Of a stretch of 64,000 bases of DNA, positions 1-9,486 are shown piece after piece. The position numbers were made by a program, and so were the translations under genes. The first letter of the stretch is position 1, and the number at the start of each line of letters is the position of its first letter. The notes below the pieces were generated by a model, which was not told the DNA's origin, did no database searches, and saw only the letters and a program-made list of their open reading frames with translations. The DNA comes from CALXOJ01 sp034120015 (lineage in GTDB: Bacteria; Spirochaetota; Spirochaetia; JAFGXN01): NCBI GenBank assembly GCA_034120015.1, contig JAXEIF010000022.1, forward strand, positions 11,156 to 75,155. The letters run 5' to 3'.

Positions 1-102
1 TTTTGTCACGAATACTGGTGCGTGAAGGAAGATGTTTTGCGGAAGTGCGGAATCGAATGGAAAAGTCCCTCGGAGATGAATCTCGGAATTAGATATGATT
101 AA
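1..102 (+). CDS. 3' end of an unidentified gene (partial)
   Basis: The first frame is open from base 1 to a TAA at 100-102 and encodes a 33-residue tail ending in NLGIRYD. The codons look like those of the neighbours. The stop lies 13 bases before the AAGGAG that precedes the next start, so this is probably the C-terminus of an upstream gene in the same operon. I do not recognise the family; the fragment is too short to assign. Confidence 0.45.
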   Translation, partial: FCHEYWCVKEDVLRKCGIEWKSPSEMNLGIRYD

Positions 103-127
103 GAAAAACGGAAAGAAGGAGAGAGAT

Positions 128-3100
128 ATGCTTGGGGCATTAATCAGGAACGCAAAAGGACGATACGATTCGACGGAGAGTCGGATGGACGGCGGAGTGT
201 CAACGGTTATTAACCGGAAACGTTGCGCGGGTTCGGTATCGATATTTCGTCCGATAATCAAAAATTTTACGCTCATTTCTTTGATTGCATTCTCTCTTTT
301 TTCCTGTAACTTCGGAAAAGGAAAAATTTCCGTGGAAATCAACTGGCCGGAAAAAACTCTGGTTAATCCTTCGCTTTCGGTGACGGCCCAGTCGGCCGGC
401 GGACAGGCGGAAGAATATACAAATAAAGACGGAAAAGAGCTGGTGATTTCACAGATTGAGGCCGGGAATTATTCTCTGATTATCCGACTGAAAGACGGAG
501 AGACGGTCGTTTGGGAAAAGACTGTCTCCTGTGTTGTCGACGGAGCAATCACAACCAAGATCCGATATACGATTACGGAAGCCGATTTTACCGATTTTGC
601 ATTGTACAGACCCGAGATTATTGTCACCGAACTGGGAGGTGATCGTTATAAAATTGAAATTCTTTCTGTCAATTATAAAGGTGATATCTGTTATACCGTT
701 TCGCAGCCGGCTGAGGATCCGACGGCTGCTTCCCCGAAATATACGACACCTTTCGAAATCGATTATACAGCCGAACAGGGAAAAGTTCTGACGGCACGTG
801 TTTTTTACAAAGATTTCGATCCGTCGGAACCGGCCGTTCTTTATTTGACAAAAGTCGGGACTCCGGCTGTACAGGATACGACGGCTCACCGGCTGAACGA
901 TAAGCTGACTTTCAGTGTAACCTCTTCCGATACGCAGGCCAAATACTATTACACGCTGGACGGAACCGTCCCGAATGCGGTTTCTTCGCAAACCAACGGT
1001 GTCATTGAATTGACAAAACCGGCAATCATTACCGTAAAAGGATTCAAAGAAAATTATCTGATGTCCGATTCCGTCGTTCATCCGGTCGAACGGCTGCCGA
1101 AACCGGTTTTCGGTGCCGTTACCGAAAATCCGGACGGAACGACTTATACGGTCATTATCGATTACGGCAACGAAGCGGAAGCGATGTTTCTGACAAAAGA
1201 CAGAAATCCCGTAACACCGGAAAACTGTCCTGCCGATACGGCTATCGATTTGACGGGAAATCCGCAATATACCGTTTCCGATTTAACACCGGAACAGACA
1301 CTCAAAACGCGCTCGGTCGCCGTCAACTTCTTCGCTTCGGAAGAAGCGGTGCTTGAATCGAGAGCGGCCGAAAAGCCGGTCATTACCGATGCCCGTGCCG
1401 GAAAAGCAACGTGGGCCGATCCTCTGGCGGTGGTCTTTACCTCTCCCGAACCGGGGGCGATACTCCGATACACCTTTGACGGAAGCAATCCGACCGAAAA
1501 GTCGCCTGCATCAGAGAGCGGCGTTGCGGTTTCCGTGCCTGTTCCGACGGCCGGAAGCGAAACGGAAGTGATTGTTCGATCTTATGTCAGCGGAAAATAC
1601 CCGTCGTCGCCGGTTTCCGTTAAGACAGTCAAAGCAACGGCACCGCAAGCCGTTTCTTTGAGTTATTGGAATCAGGTTAATATTACAGATTCTTCGGGAA
1701 TCGATGAGACTGAAAAAAAGACAAGACGTTTGTTTTTTCGTGTCAAAGATTCACAAGCATGGCTGCCGTCGGATGGTGACACCTACTTGGATCATGTGAC
1801 GGTGAAAACGACCGTTGAAGCGGTCGGCGGTTCCGAGTTTTATTTTCCGTCGTCCTCGATAGAAAAAACTTTTGATATTTTAGCAAAGCCGACTGTTGCA
1901 GATGTCCGGGCGACAACCCCCGATCCCACAAAGGGAGCGGCTTATCTGGATCCGCTTCGGGTTGCGCTCTCGTCGAACGGAGAGGCGGCGGATGCCGTTA
2001 AATATTATTACACGGTCGACGATACCGATCCGACGCGGACATCTTCGACGGAAGCCGCCGATCCGGGGGCTGTTCCTGTCGGTAAAACGGAAACGTTGAA
2101 AGCCGTTGCCACCGGTTTAAACCGGTTGACTTCGGAAGTTTCCGATCCGGTTGACGGAACGCCGTTGAATCCGCCGAAACTGAGTGTCGACGATACCGGT
2201 GTTGTGACAATCGCCGCCGCCGATGCCGATCAGAGCGTTACGGACATTGTTTTCTATTACAGAATCGACGAAGATAAATCTTTTACTTCGACAGATTCGG
2301 GAACCCTATATGACAGCAGCAATCCTCCTCAGTTAACATCCGTTCAAAAACTGTATGCGGTTTCGGGTGCACCTTTGCGGAATCCCTCGGCGGTTCGCCA
2401 ATTGTCAGCTGATAAAGCGGAAATAGCGGTACAGGATGCCCGGGGCGGCAATTATTATAAACCGCTTTCGGTGACTTTCGACGGTGTCAATCCCGGGGAA
2501 TCGGTTACGGTTACGGACGGCACCGGAACGATGACTTGGGCGGCAGGAGCTCCTCCGTTGGATATTTCTTCGATGAAAGCCGCAATTAAGTATGTGTTGG
2601 TTTCCGATTCCCGTTACTCGGATGAAAAATCTTTCGATCCGACAGGATTAGCCGCACCCGCTATTACACTCGAGGGCGGAAAAATCAAGATGACGCATGT
2701 CGATACCGGACTTGCTATTTGGTATGCGGTCGGCGAATCGACGGCAACGGCAGTCAATGTCGAAGTGTATACAACACCGTTTACTCCGAGCGGAGCCGAT
2801 AAAATTTACGGAGCTGCCGGAGCGGAGTTGAAACATCCGGCCGAAACGGAATTCACGCCGACCCTTCCGAAAGCGGAAACTCCGAGCGTGACGGACAGTC
2901 GAACCTCAACAGCAGACTATCTGAAACCGGCATTCACGGATAATCCGAAATCATTTGATTTAATCATTCAAACGCCGACGGACGGATCGACCGTTTATGT
3001 CACTCCTCCCGGCGGAAAAGAGGAGCCGGTTGCGGCCGGTAAGGTGACGGCTGACAAGGAAGGAACATACAGGTTTAGCGCCAAAGGAACGGGTCTGCTC

Positions 3101-3907
3101 GATTCCGATCCTCTTGAGATAGAAGTGAAACAATTGAATAAACCGGTTATGAATTTTACAGACGGAAAAGTGACTCTGATATCCGACGGAAATACGATTT
3201 TGTATAATCACGGAACGGATCCCGTAGCCGATGTGACAGCCGGTGCAACCGAATACGTCGGACCTTTCGATGCCGTCGGAGGAGAGATTGTTAAGGCCGT
3301 TGCGGTCGGAGAGTTCTGTTTTGCTTCCGAACAGATGACGGAGACGATTCCCAATAATGAACCGCTGTCGATTTGGTTTGAAAGAGGCGGGAAACCGATT
3401 AACAGTCAGTATCTTTCCGAAGCCATTGATGTGACGATTTGCGTTCCGGCCGAATATGAGACGACCCGGACAATCCGGTATGCGCTGAAAACCAAAAACG
3501 AACCGGCTCCGGGCGAGGCGGAATATGTGCCGTATACAGTCGGAACACCGATTTCGATCGACGCCAGCAGCGATTTGTATGCTCAGGTTTTGGATACGAC
3601 AGGAACGTCTGTCGAACAGAGCGCCACGCTAAAAATCAGACTTCAGTGTCCGCATCCGAATCCGATACTCGAAGTCAATGACGATAAAACAGGATATCTC
3701 CTCTCATTTACATCCCTCAATGATCCGCAATTTGAGATTAAGGTATCAATAAACGGCACGGGTGAGATAACTTATGACGAAACACCGATTGCCATAAATT
3801 CCGGAAATACGTACAGTGCCAAAACTTCGAGAGCCGGATGGGAAGATTCCGGTACTGTCGGCGGAACCGTTCCCGAAATTCTGAAAAAAAAGGGGTTGAA
3901 TAACTGA
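128..3907 (+). CDS. giant lipoprotein with tandem chitobiase-C-like Ig domains
   Basis: This large secreted protein probably sits on the outer membrane or cell surface. A hydrophobic stretch ending in the lipobox LFSC (Cys codon at 305-307) marks a lipoprotein signal peptide, followed by about 1,200 residues of beta-rich repeats. Several units carry the motif of CHB_HEX_C domains, YYYTLDG-x-P: near 943 (YYYTLDGTVP), 1461 (RYTFDGSNPT) and 2005 (YYYTVDDTDP). These are FN3-like modules found in carbohydrate-active and adhesive proteins. The start is uncertain. ATG 128 has AAGGAG at 116-121, but ATG 185 has GGAG at 175-178 and gives a more normal signal peptide of about 40 residues. No catalytic domain is visible. 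The stop overlaps the next start (TGATG), so the two are translationally coupled. A role in adhesion or as partner of the following outer-membrane protein is inference. Confidence 0.8.
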   Translation: MLGALIRNAKGRYDSTESRMDGGVSTVINRKRCAGSVSIFRPIIKNFTLISLIAFSLFSCNFGKGKISVEINWPEKTLVNPSLSVTAQSAGGQAEEYTNKDGKELVISQIEAGNYSLIIRLKDGETVVWEKTVSCVVDGAITTKIRYTITEADFTDFALYRPEIIVTELGGDRYKIEILSVNYKGDICYTVSQPAEDPTAASPKYTTPFEIDYTAEQGKVLTARVFYKDFDPSEPAVLYLTKVGTPAVQDTTAHRLNDKLTFSVTSSDTQAKYYYTLDGTVPNAVSSQTNGVIELTKPAIITVKGFKENYLMSDSVVHPVERLPKPVFGAVTENPDGTTYTVIIDYGNEAEAMFLTKDRNPVTPENCPADTAIDLTGNPQYTVSDLTPEQTLKTRSVAVNFFASEEAVLESRAAEKPVITDARAGKATWADPLAVVFTSPEPGAILRYTFDGSNPTEKSPASESGVAVSVPVPTAGSETEVIVRSYVSGKYPSSPVSVKTVKATAPQAVSLSYWNQVNITDSSGIDETEKKTRRLFFRVKDSQAWLPSDGDTYLDHVTVKTTVEAVGGSEFYFPSSSIEKTFDILAKPTVADVRATTPDPTKGAAYLDPLRVALSSNGEAADAVKYYYTVDDTDPTRTSSTEAADPGAVPVGKTETLKAVATGLNRLTSEVSDPVDGTPLNPPKLSVDDTGVVTIAAADADQSVTDIVFYYRIDEDKSFTSTDSGTLYDSSNPPQLTSVQKLYAVSGAPLRNPSAVRQLSADKAEIAVQDARGGNYYKPLSVTFDGVNPGESVTVTDGTGTMTWAAGAPPLDISSMKAAIKYVLVSDSRYSDEKSFDPTGLAAPAITLEGGKIKMTHVDTGLAIWYAVGESTATAVNVEVYTTPFTPSGADKIYGAAGAELKHPAETEFTPTLPKAETPSVTDSRTSTADYLKPAFTDNPKSFDLIIQTPTDGSTVYVTPPGGKEEPVAAGKVTADKEGTYRFSAKGTGLLDSDPLEIEVKQLNKPVMNFTDGKVTLISDGNTILYNHGTDPVADVTAGATEYVGPFDAVGGEIVKAVAVGEFCFASEQMTETIPNNEPLSIWFERGGKPINSQYLSEAIDVTICVPAEYETTRTIRYALKTKNEPAPGEAEYVPYTVGTPISIDASSDLYAQVLDTTGTSVEQSATLKIRLQCPHPNPILEVNDDKTGYLLSFTSLNDPQFEIKVSINGTGEITYDETPIAINSGNTYSAKTSRAGWEDSGTVGGTVPEILKKKGLNN

Positions 3908-6054
3908 TGCGGCGAAAGATTTTACTCTGCCTTTTTCTGATACTGTCGGCATCGTTCGGATTTTCACAGGAAGCGGATGCAAAAAAATTCGAAAACCCGT
4001 TTGCGGAGGGATCAACACCGTGGATTTATCTGCTCGGACCCGATTTGACATCGAATTTTATGCCGATCGGACACGGTTCTGTTCTGTCCTCACTGATGAA
4101 TCCGTCGCTGGCGGTTCTGAACACTTCCCGCACGTACGAAGGTAATTTTATGCTTTTTCCGGGTGAAGGCGGTTCGATTCTGGTGCCGGAAGATGTCGAA
4201 CCGTTCAAAGAACTGTTCGGCTTTTCGGTCAACGGCGGTGCGTCGATTCCGACCGAATTCGGTGTATTTAATGCCTCGGCGCATTTCCTTTACAGTCATG
4301 CCCGCAGCCTGACAATCCGGCCGATGTTCGGGTTCTCGTTTGCCTATGCCGATGTCATTCCGGGAACACCGGTCGCTGTCGGCGGCGGAATGAAGGCTTT
4401 CTTTTCGAAGAATCTCTCCGATAAAACAGATTATGCCGTTTTGGGTGATTTCGGAGTTACCGCATTAATCGAATCGGAATATGTCGAAGATTTTTATGTA
4501 GCGGCATCACTGATTAATATGGGATACGGATCGCTTATCAGGAAAGATGCGGAACAAAGTTTTATGCCGCCTTTCGATTTAAACTTCGGACTTTCGTTTT
4601 CTTATTTTCGGGAAGAAAATGTCGATTTGAAATTTGCGCTCAATGTTTTTGCGCCGACTTTTCTGAATGTTCTGGTGACGCCGGAATTCGATTTTTATTT
4701 TTTGAATTTATTCGGATTTAGGGTTGCGGCTACTGCGGATTGTCTGGCACTGGCGGGAAAAGCCTCTTATTCCGAAACAAACCGTTACGGCGCACTGCTG
4801 CCTTCCGTCGGCATTTATTTCAGGCCGGTCAGGACAGGAAACGTAACCGGAACCGCCGTTTTAAGCGGGCGTGCCGTTTCCAAACAGGTGGGGGTTGTCG
4901 GCGGCGGTTTCAGCGTTACGGAAGGTCCCGAATACGAAGGGTTGACACTGCAGCATGAAACGGAATCTGTTGTTGAGGAGAAAGAACCTCAGCTTATTAA
5001 GGCGAATTTCTATATTGATGAGACGGAAATGCTGCGACGTAAAATGACAGCAAATTACGAACCGATACCGGCATTAACGGCTGTCAAAACTGTGCATTCG
5101 ATTGTGATTCCCGATTCCGGTTGTGAGCTGGAAAATCTTTCCGTTCCACTTTATGTAGAAGATTACAGTGATCTCGTAACAGCCTTTTTGGTTTTATCTG
5201 CGCTTGATTCGACTGAGGAGCTGACTTCCGTTCCCATTAATTTGAAAGGGTTAAAACCGGTTGATTATAAACCGGGATGGAAGTATGCGGAAATTCTCTG
5301 GAAATCATCGGACCGCTTTTTGCTGTCCGGATTTTATTCGGCTCAGGTAAAAGGTCTTAGAAAAAACGGAGCACCGGCCGAAAGCAACAAAGTTGTTTTT
5401 TATCTTGATCCGACATTGGGATTTATCAAGATTTTCTTTGATTCCGTTTATGAGACGGTTTTGCAGCCGAATAAAGCGGGGAAAAACCGGACAATGGAAT
5501 TAAGGCAGATCGGATCGCATTCGGATAAATGGGAATACGAAATTGAAAACGAGTTTTTCCCGGATGCTTATAAAGGAATATACGAAAATGCAAGACCGAA
5601 AACGTTGATTTGGAACGGGAAAAATGCGGAAAACTTTTTGCTTCCCGACGGAATTTACCGTTATACCATTCGAACGGTCACTCCGCGGGGATATAAGCTG
5701 GAAGCACAGTATAACAACATTATAATCGAAAACAATTTTCGTGAAATGGCATTGGTATTCTGGAACAGCACCTATTCGAAGCGAAGTCCGTCGTTTCAAA
5801 TACAGGCAGAGCTGATAAATACTTCACCGAGACCGTTAAAATGGATGTTTGTCGATGTTATTGATGAATATTTGAGGACATATTATCATGCGAAGGAGGA
5901 GGAAGCTCTAAAAACTGGCATGATTTTCTTTAACGGCAAAGATAACAGCGGTAAAGATTTGGCACCGGGACATTACCGTCTGCGGGCTGTCATTTCCGAT
6001 GATCAGGGAAATATTAAAACGGTTATTTCGGATCCGTTCCTTGTTGTCGAATAG
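3907..6054 (+). CDS. probable outer-membrane protein with FlgD-like Ig domains
   Basis: A signal peptide (first about 20 residues, ending SFGFSQ) is followed by about 300 residues rich in Gly/Ala/Phe and alternating strands, including the MNPSLAVLN segment near residue 65. This resembles the FadL/PorV-like barrels found in treponemes. From about residue 385 to the end (715) the protein changes to Ig-like units. Two have the FlgD-Ig pattern WNGKN-x(4)-LPDGIYRYTI (near 5613) and FNGKDNSGKDLAPGHYRLR (near 5930). These modules usually stack as linkers between exported components. Its ATG overlaps the stop of the giant lipoprotein gene (TGATG at 3905-3909), so the two products are made together and may interact. 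The barrel assignment rests on composition only. An alternative is a wholly periplasmic beta protein. Confidence 0.65.
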   Translation: MRRKILLCLFLILSASFGFSQEADAKKFENPFAEGSTPWIYLLGPDLTSNFMPIGHGSVLSSLMNPSLAVLNTSRTYEGNFMLFPGEGGSILVPEDVEPFKELFGFSVNGGASIPTEFGVFNASAHFLYSHARSLTIRPMFGFSFAYADVIPGTPVAVGGGMKAFFSKNLSDKTDYAVLGDFGVTALIESEYVEDFYVAASLINMGYGSLIRKDAEQSFMPPFDLNFGLSFSYFREENVDLKFALNVFAPTFLNVLVTPEFDFYFLNLFGFRVAATADCLALAGKASYSETNRYGALLPSVGIYFRPVRTGNVTGTAVLSGRAVSKQVGVVGGGFSVTEGPEYEGLTLQHETESVVEEKEPQLIKANFYIDETEMLRRKMTANYEPIPALTAVKTVHSIVIPDSGCELENLSVPLYVEDYSDLVTAFLVLSALDSTEELTSVPINLKGLKPVDYKPGWKYAEILWKSSDRFLLSGFYSAQVKGLRKNGAPAESNKVVFYLDPTLGFIKIFFDSVYETVLQPNKAGKNRTMELRQIGSHSDKWEYEIENEFFPDAYKGIYENARPKTLIWNGKNAENFLLPDGIYRYTIRTVTPRGYKLEAQYNNIIIENNFREMALVFWNSTYSKRSPSFQIQAELINTSPRPLKWMFVDVIDEYLRTYYHAKEEEALKTGMIFFNGKDNSGKDLAPGHYRLRAVISDDQGNIKTVISDPFLVVE

Positions 6055-6087
6055 CGGTGCGGTTTTCAGGCGGATCAAAGGTTTGAC

Positions 6088-6120
6088 AAAAAACCCCTTC
6101 CGTACAGGAAGGGGTTTTTT
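6088..6120. terminator. bidirectional rho-independent terminator
   Basis: CCCCTTCC (6094-6101) pairs with GGAAGGGG (6107-6114) around a 5-base loop. A-run and T-run flanks extend the stem, so it can end transcription from both sides, between the convergent outer-membrane and SGNH genes. Confidence 0.9.
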
Positions 6121-6154
6121 CGGGCGCTTTTAAATCCGGACGCCGGAGGACGGA

Positions 6155-7687
6155 TTAATCGGTTTCATATTCCGCACTGTAATCGGGGAATCCGGGAAGA
6201 CGAATCGAGCTTAACAGCATATGCATGTAAGCCTGATGTCCGTATTCGTTCGGATGGAGGGTCCCGTTTGTCGAGAATGTCGATGCTTTTTTTCTGTGAA
6301 CACCGCCTCCCTGAACGATAACCGATTCTTCCTCCGTCCGGAACCAGCGGACATCCCGCGGCAGAATATATTTGCGGAAATCGGCGTAAGTTGTCGGAAA
6401 GAACCCTTCCCGAATCCATTCGTTTCCTTTGTAATCTTCCGGTTTGTTGGGAATCCGCCGTTCCGATGCATGTTCGGCAAATTCGGGAAAACCGGCTGAT
6501 TCGATATAGCGCCAGCCCAATTGATCGGCAGATTTTTTCATAACGGCTCGAAAAGGTATAGTCAGGCTGTCTATAATTGATTTGGATTCGATCGGATCGA
6601 TCATCAGTCCCGGAAAAATTTTGTCAAGCGTTACAGTACTGCCTGCAATCGGGAACAGATAATCGATCAGGCAGATTTCCCTAACCGTCACACTTTCTTT
6701 TAATGCGGTATCGAATTCCGTCAGTGCCGCTTCGAGATTATCGGATCCGGGACGGATATCTTCGGTATATCCGAGCATCGAAATCAGCCGGTTTCCCTCT
6801 TCCCATTTCCCGGTTTTAATCGCTTCAATGGCCCGGTTTAAATAGTCGTAGTATTTTTCATCTTTTTGACTTGAGGAGACAACCAGAACAGTGGCAACGT
6901 TGGCAAAGTGCAGATCATTACCGCCGATGGAAAGCCATAACTGATCGACAGGCCGGTCTCCCGCCAGTTCTTTTAAAACCTCCAGCTGGGATTTCATTTT
7001 ATGTGCACCGAATGTATTGTCAATCGGTTTGCGTTCGCCCAAAAGACCTTCGTGAACCGTTGCTCCGGAAATCGCCAGAAACAAAAATGTGATTGAAGAG
7101 CGCGGATCATAGTTTTCGAGGAACATAGCGGCCTGAGGTCCCCATGCCAGTGCCGACCGGTGCGCCCTAATATGTTCGACAGACTGGGCTCCGTTGAGAC
7201 CGCCGTCGCCCCAAATTGAAGGATTTTTTCGGGTGTACAGCATTTCCGGAGTTCCCTCACCGGATGCAAACGAATCTCCCATGCAGACAATAAAATAGTC
7301 GCGAACCGCAACGGTTCCGTTTACCGTGTTGTTATCGAAAGCTACGGTCACGGAGTAATCACCCTGTTTCGGCAGTGATGTGTTCAGAAACGGAGTTCGG
7401 GTTGTCGTTTCGACGGAAACGGTACCGGTTTCGTCCGTAACCGTCCATCGGAACTGACGGGGAGCCGACTGCAGCGACTGCATTTCTCTGCCGGGACCGG
7501 TTAAAAAGATTTTCAGATTAAATGATTCCGGATGAACGTATTCGTAAGAATTGGGAATATCAATTTTACCGTTTCCGTTTATGTCGTTTCCAAAACGTTT
7601 TTCCGTTTCCCAATCAATAGAAAATTGCGCAAACAATATGTTTGCGCAACCGAGAAAAAAGAGAGCGAAAATAAGCCGTTTTGACAT
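6155..7687 (-). CDS. secreted SGNH/GDSL-family hydrolase
   Basis: An N-terminal signal peptide (ANILFAQ) precedes a beta domain of about 110 residues, then an SGNH hydrolase fold. Block I is MGDSFASGEG with the nucleophile Ser, block III is IGGNDLHF, and block V near the C-terminus is HPNEYGHQAY, which supplies the catalytic His. These are the hallmarks of esterases and lipases acting on acyl or acetyl esters, here outside the cytoplasm. The substrate cannot be read from sequence. A GGAGG site lies just before the ATG. The gene follows the lipoprotein gene at 7708-8478 by 20 bases, so the two form an operon. The segment DINGNGKIDIP near the start looks like a short Asp/Asn-rich, dockerin-like calcium loop, though only one copy is present. 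Confidence 0.85.
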   Translation of the reverse strand: MSKRLIFALFFLGCANILFAQFSIDWETEKRFGNDINGNGKIDIPNSYEYVHPESFNLKIFLTGPGREMQSLQSAPRQFRWTVTDETGTVSVETTTRTPFLNTSLPKQGDYSVTVAFDNNTVNGTVAVRDYFIVCMGDSFASGEGTPEMLYTRKNPSIWGDGGLNGAQSVEHIRAHRSALAWGPQAAMFLENYDPRSSITFLFLAISGATVHEGLLGERKPIDNTFGAHKMKSQLEVLKELAGDRPVDQLWLSIGGNDLHFANVATVLVVSSSQKDEKYYDYLNRAIEAIKTGKWEEGNRLISMLGYTEDIRPGSDNLEAALTEFDTALKESVTVREICLIDYLFPIAGSTVTLDKIFPGLMIDPIESKSIIDSLTIPFRAVMKKSADQLGWRYIESAGFPEFAEHASERRIPNKPEDYKGNEWIREGFFPTTYADFRKYILPRDVRWFRTEEESVIVQGGGVHRKKASTFSTNGTLHPNEYGHQAYMHMLLSSIRLPGFPDYSAEYETD

Positions 7688-7707
7688 AGCGGCCTCCGAT
7701 ATTAAAT

Positions 7708-8478
7708 TTAGTTAAATGTAACTTCCAAATTAATCGGATTTTCCAGAAGAATAAAATCCATCAGCGGGATTTCGAATACGACCGTATTGGCGTTCTCGAT
7801 TCGTCCGCCCTTTTGGGAAAGAATTTGTCCTTCCGTATTGACCCGCAAAGTCATTTTCGCTTCATCTACCATTTTCCTGATTCGATCCGGAGTTTCGTAT
7901 GCGGAAAAGGCTTCGTTCAAAAATTCGTAATAATCTTCCCGGGTAACAGGGTTGTTTTCGTCGAGCGACGGTCCGAACATGGTCACCAGCGGAGTTGCTT
8001 CCTCAGGCAGAATGGAAACCAGTTTGGCAAAATTGGATCGGTCAAGATAAAAAATGAATTTGTACTTTTCCGTTGTATTGGTAAAATTGACAATATTTTC
8101 CAGTTCATCGCGGGAAATCGTTCCTTTTTCACGTACACCTGTCTGTGCTTCTTCAATAACAGAATTAATATCGGAAAAGCCGACAGTCAGATTTGTGTCA
8201 GTCTGATCGACCGTCTTAAAGGAAGTCAGTTTGACCGTTTGCGATTTTTCCAGTCCTTTACGAACCATCTCTTCGGTAATCATGGCGCTGCGTTCGACCG
8301 GTTCGGCAGCCATGGTTGACTGCAGATCGTAAACAAAATCCAGCAGCATTTTATCGACGGCAACGGTCGCAGTTGCCGTTCCCGAAGCATCCTTTTTAAT
8401 ATTAATAGTTGCTTTCAGATTACAGGAAGGGAATAAAACGAGCAAGGATAACAGACCAAAAAATAAATTCTTTTTCAT
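7708..8478 (-). CDS. lipoprotein of unknown function
   Basis: The 256-residue product begins with a lipoprotein signal (MKKNLFFGLLSL..LFPSC, Cys at residue 19), so the mature protein is lipid-anchored. The first mature strands, NLKATINIKKDASGTA, and the overall alpha/beta layout recall the LppM/DUF3153 type of lipoprotein, but the match is weak and I would not name it on that basis. It is first in an operon with the SGNH hydrolase. The start has no ribosome binding site. Instead a promoter ends 7 bases upstream (see 8486-8513), which suggests a leaderless transcript. Confidence 0.75.
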   Translation of the reverse strand: MKKNLFFGLLSLLVLFPSCNLKATINIKKDASGTATATVAVDKMLLDFVYDLQSTMAAEPVERSAMITEEMVRKGLEKSQTVKLTSFKTVDQTDTNLTVGFSDINSVIEEAQTGVREKGTISRDELENIVNFTNTTEKYKFIFYLDRSNFAKLVSILPEEATPLVTMFGPSLDENNPVTREDYYEFLNEAFSAYETPDRIRKMVDEAKMTLRVNTEGQILSQKGGRIENANTVVFEIPLMDFILLENPINLEVTFN

Positions 8479-8485
8479 ACAAACA

Positions 8486-8513
8486 AGTTTATCAAAACTT
8501 ATGAATTTGTCAA
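8486..8513 (-). promoter_or_regulatory. promoter abutting the lipoprotein start (leaderless type)
   Basis: On the minus strand: TTGACA (8513-8508), 16-base spacer, TAAACT (8491-8486), then 7 bases to the ATG at 8478. Transcription should begin at or within a base or two of the start codon, and no ribosome binding site fits. Confidence 0.65.
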
Positions 8514-8576
8514 GGAAAAGAAGGCGAATTCTTGAAATTCATCAAAAGTTAAGTAGCATTTTCATAAATGTTCATG

Positions 8577-8582
8577 TATAAT
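8577..8582 (+). promoter_or_regulatory. -10 box of galU
   Basis: TATAAT at 8577-8582, directly preceded by TG, lies 17 bases before the galU start. No clear -35 box is visible. A GGAG site (8590-8593) sits between them, so galU has a short but led transcript. Confidence 0.5.
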
Positions 8583-8599
8583 CAAAACAGGAGATAATT

Positions 8600-9442
8600 A
8601 TGAAAGGACTGATCATTGCGGCCGGTTACGGAACCCGTTTCCTTCCCGCAACCAAAACCGTGCCTAAAGAAATGCTGCCGCTTCTGGACAAACCGTCGAT
8701 TTCTTTTATCGTTGATGAGTTTGTCAGGTCGGGGATTAAAGATATTGTTATCATCACATCGCGCCGGAAAAAATGTATGGACGATTTCTTTGATCGGGAA
8801 GTCGAATTGGAACAGGAATTATCGAAAAAAAACAAAACCGAATATTTGGAAAAAATCCGTCCTTACGAAGGTATCAATTTCTGTTTTATCCGACAGCAGG
8901 AAATGAAAGGTGTCGGTCATGCGATGCTTCAGGCAGAGAGTGTCATCGGAAACGAGCCGTTTGTTGTTGCCTATCCCGATGATCTTCACTTCGGAAATAT
9001 ACCTCTGACTCAGCAGTTGATTGATGTTTACAATGAAACCGGCTGCACGGTTCTGGCAACACTTTACGATCCGCCGGAACTGTATGCGTATGCCTCGCTG
9101 AAACTGGCGGACGACGGTTTGCATGTCGGGGATATTGTCGAAAAGCCGGCGCCGGGAACGGCACCGAGCCGCGAGGCATCGATCGGACGGTATCTGTATA
9201 CCCCCGAAATTTTTACCGTTTTACGCAAAGCGTGGGCGAAACATACCGGTCCGGGCGAATTTTACCATGTCGACGGTTTGAAAAAGCTGTGCGATGAAGG
9301 CAAAGTGGTTTTTAAACGGCTGGAAGGCGACCGCTACGATATCGGTAACCCGGAAGGATTTTTAAAGGCGACAATTGCTTATGCTGCCCGTTTTCCGGAA
9401 TTGAAAAAAGTATTAATTGAGGAAGCGGAAAAATTAAGATAG
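8600..9442 (+). CDS. galU: UTP--glucose-1-phosphate uridylyltransferase
   Basis: Makes UDP-glucose from UTP and glucose-1-phosphate, feeding glycan and glycolipid synthesis in the cytoplasm. The N-terminal nucleotide-binding signature is clear (LIIAAGYGTRFLPATKTVPKEM, residues 4-25), followed by PLLDKPSISFIVDE. Further family landmarks are the VAYPDDLHFG segment with the metal-binding Asp, IVEKPAPG near residue 178, GRYLYTPEIF, and RYDIGNPEGFLKA near the C-terminus. The length of 280 residues is normal for bacterial GalU. A GGAG ribosome binding site sits 6 bases before ATG. It is a single-gene unit ending in a strong terminator. Confidence 0.96.
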   Translation: MKGLIIAAGYGTRFLPATKTVPKEMLPLLDKPSISFIVDEFVRSGIKDIVIITSRRKKCMDDFFDREVELEQELSKKNKTEYLEKIRPYEGINFCFIRQQEMKGVGHAMLQAESVIGNEPFVVAYPDDLHFGNIPLTQQLIDVYNETGCTVLATLYDPPELYAYASLKLADDGLHVGDIVEKPAPGTAPSREASIGRYLYTPEIFTVLRKAWAKHTGPGEFYHVDGLKKLCDEGKVVFKRLEGDRYDIGNPEGFLKATIAYAARFPELKKVLIEEAEKLR

Positions 9443-9455
9443 AATTTTACCGGTC

Positions 9456-9485
9456 AAAAGGGGGTGCCTCGGCACCCCTTTTTGA
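9456..9485. terminator. rho-independent terminator after galU
   Basis: GGGGTGC and GCACCCC pair around a CTCG loop at 9460-9478, flanked by AAAA and TTTTT, serving galU and the convergent aspS. Confidence 0.9.
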
Positions 9486-9486
9486 T

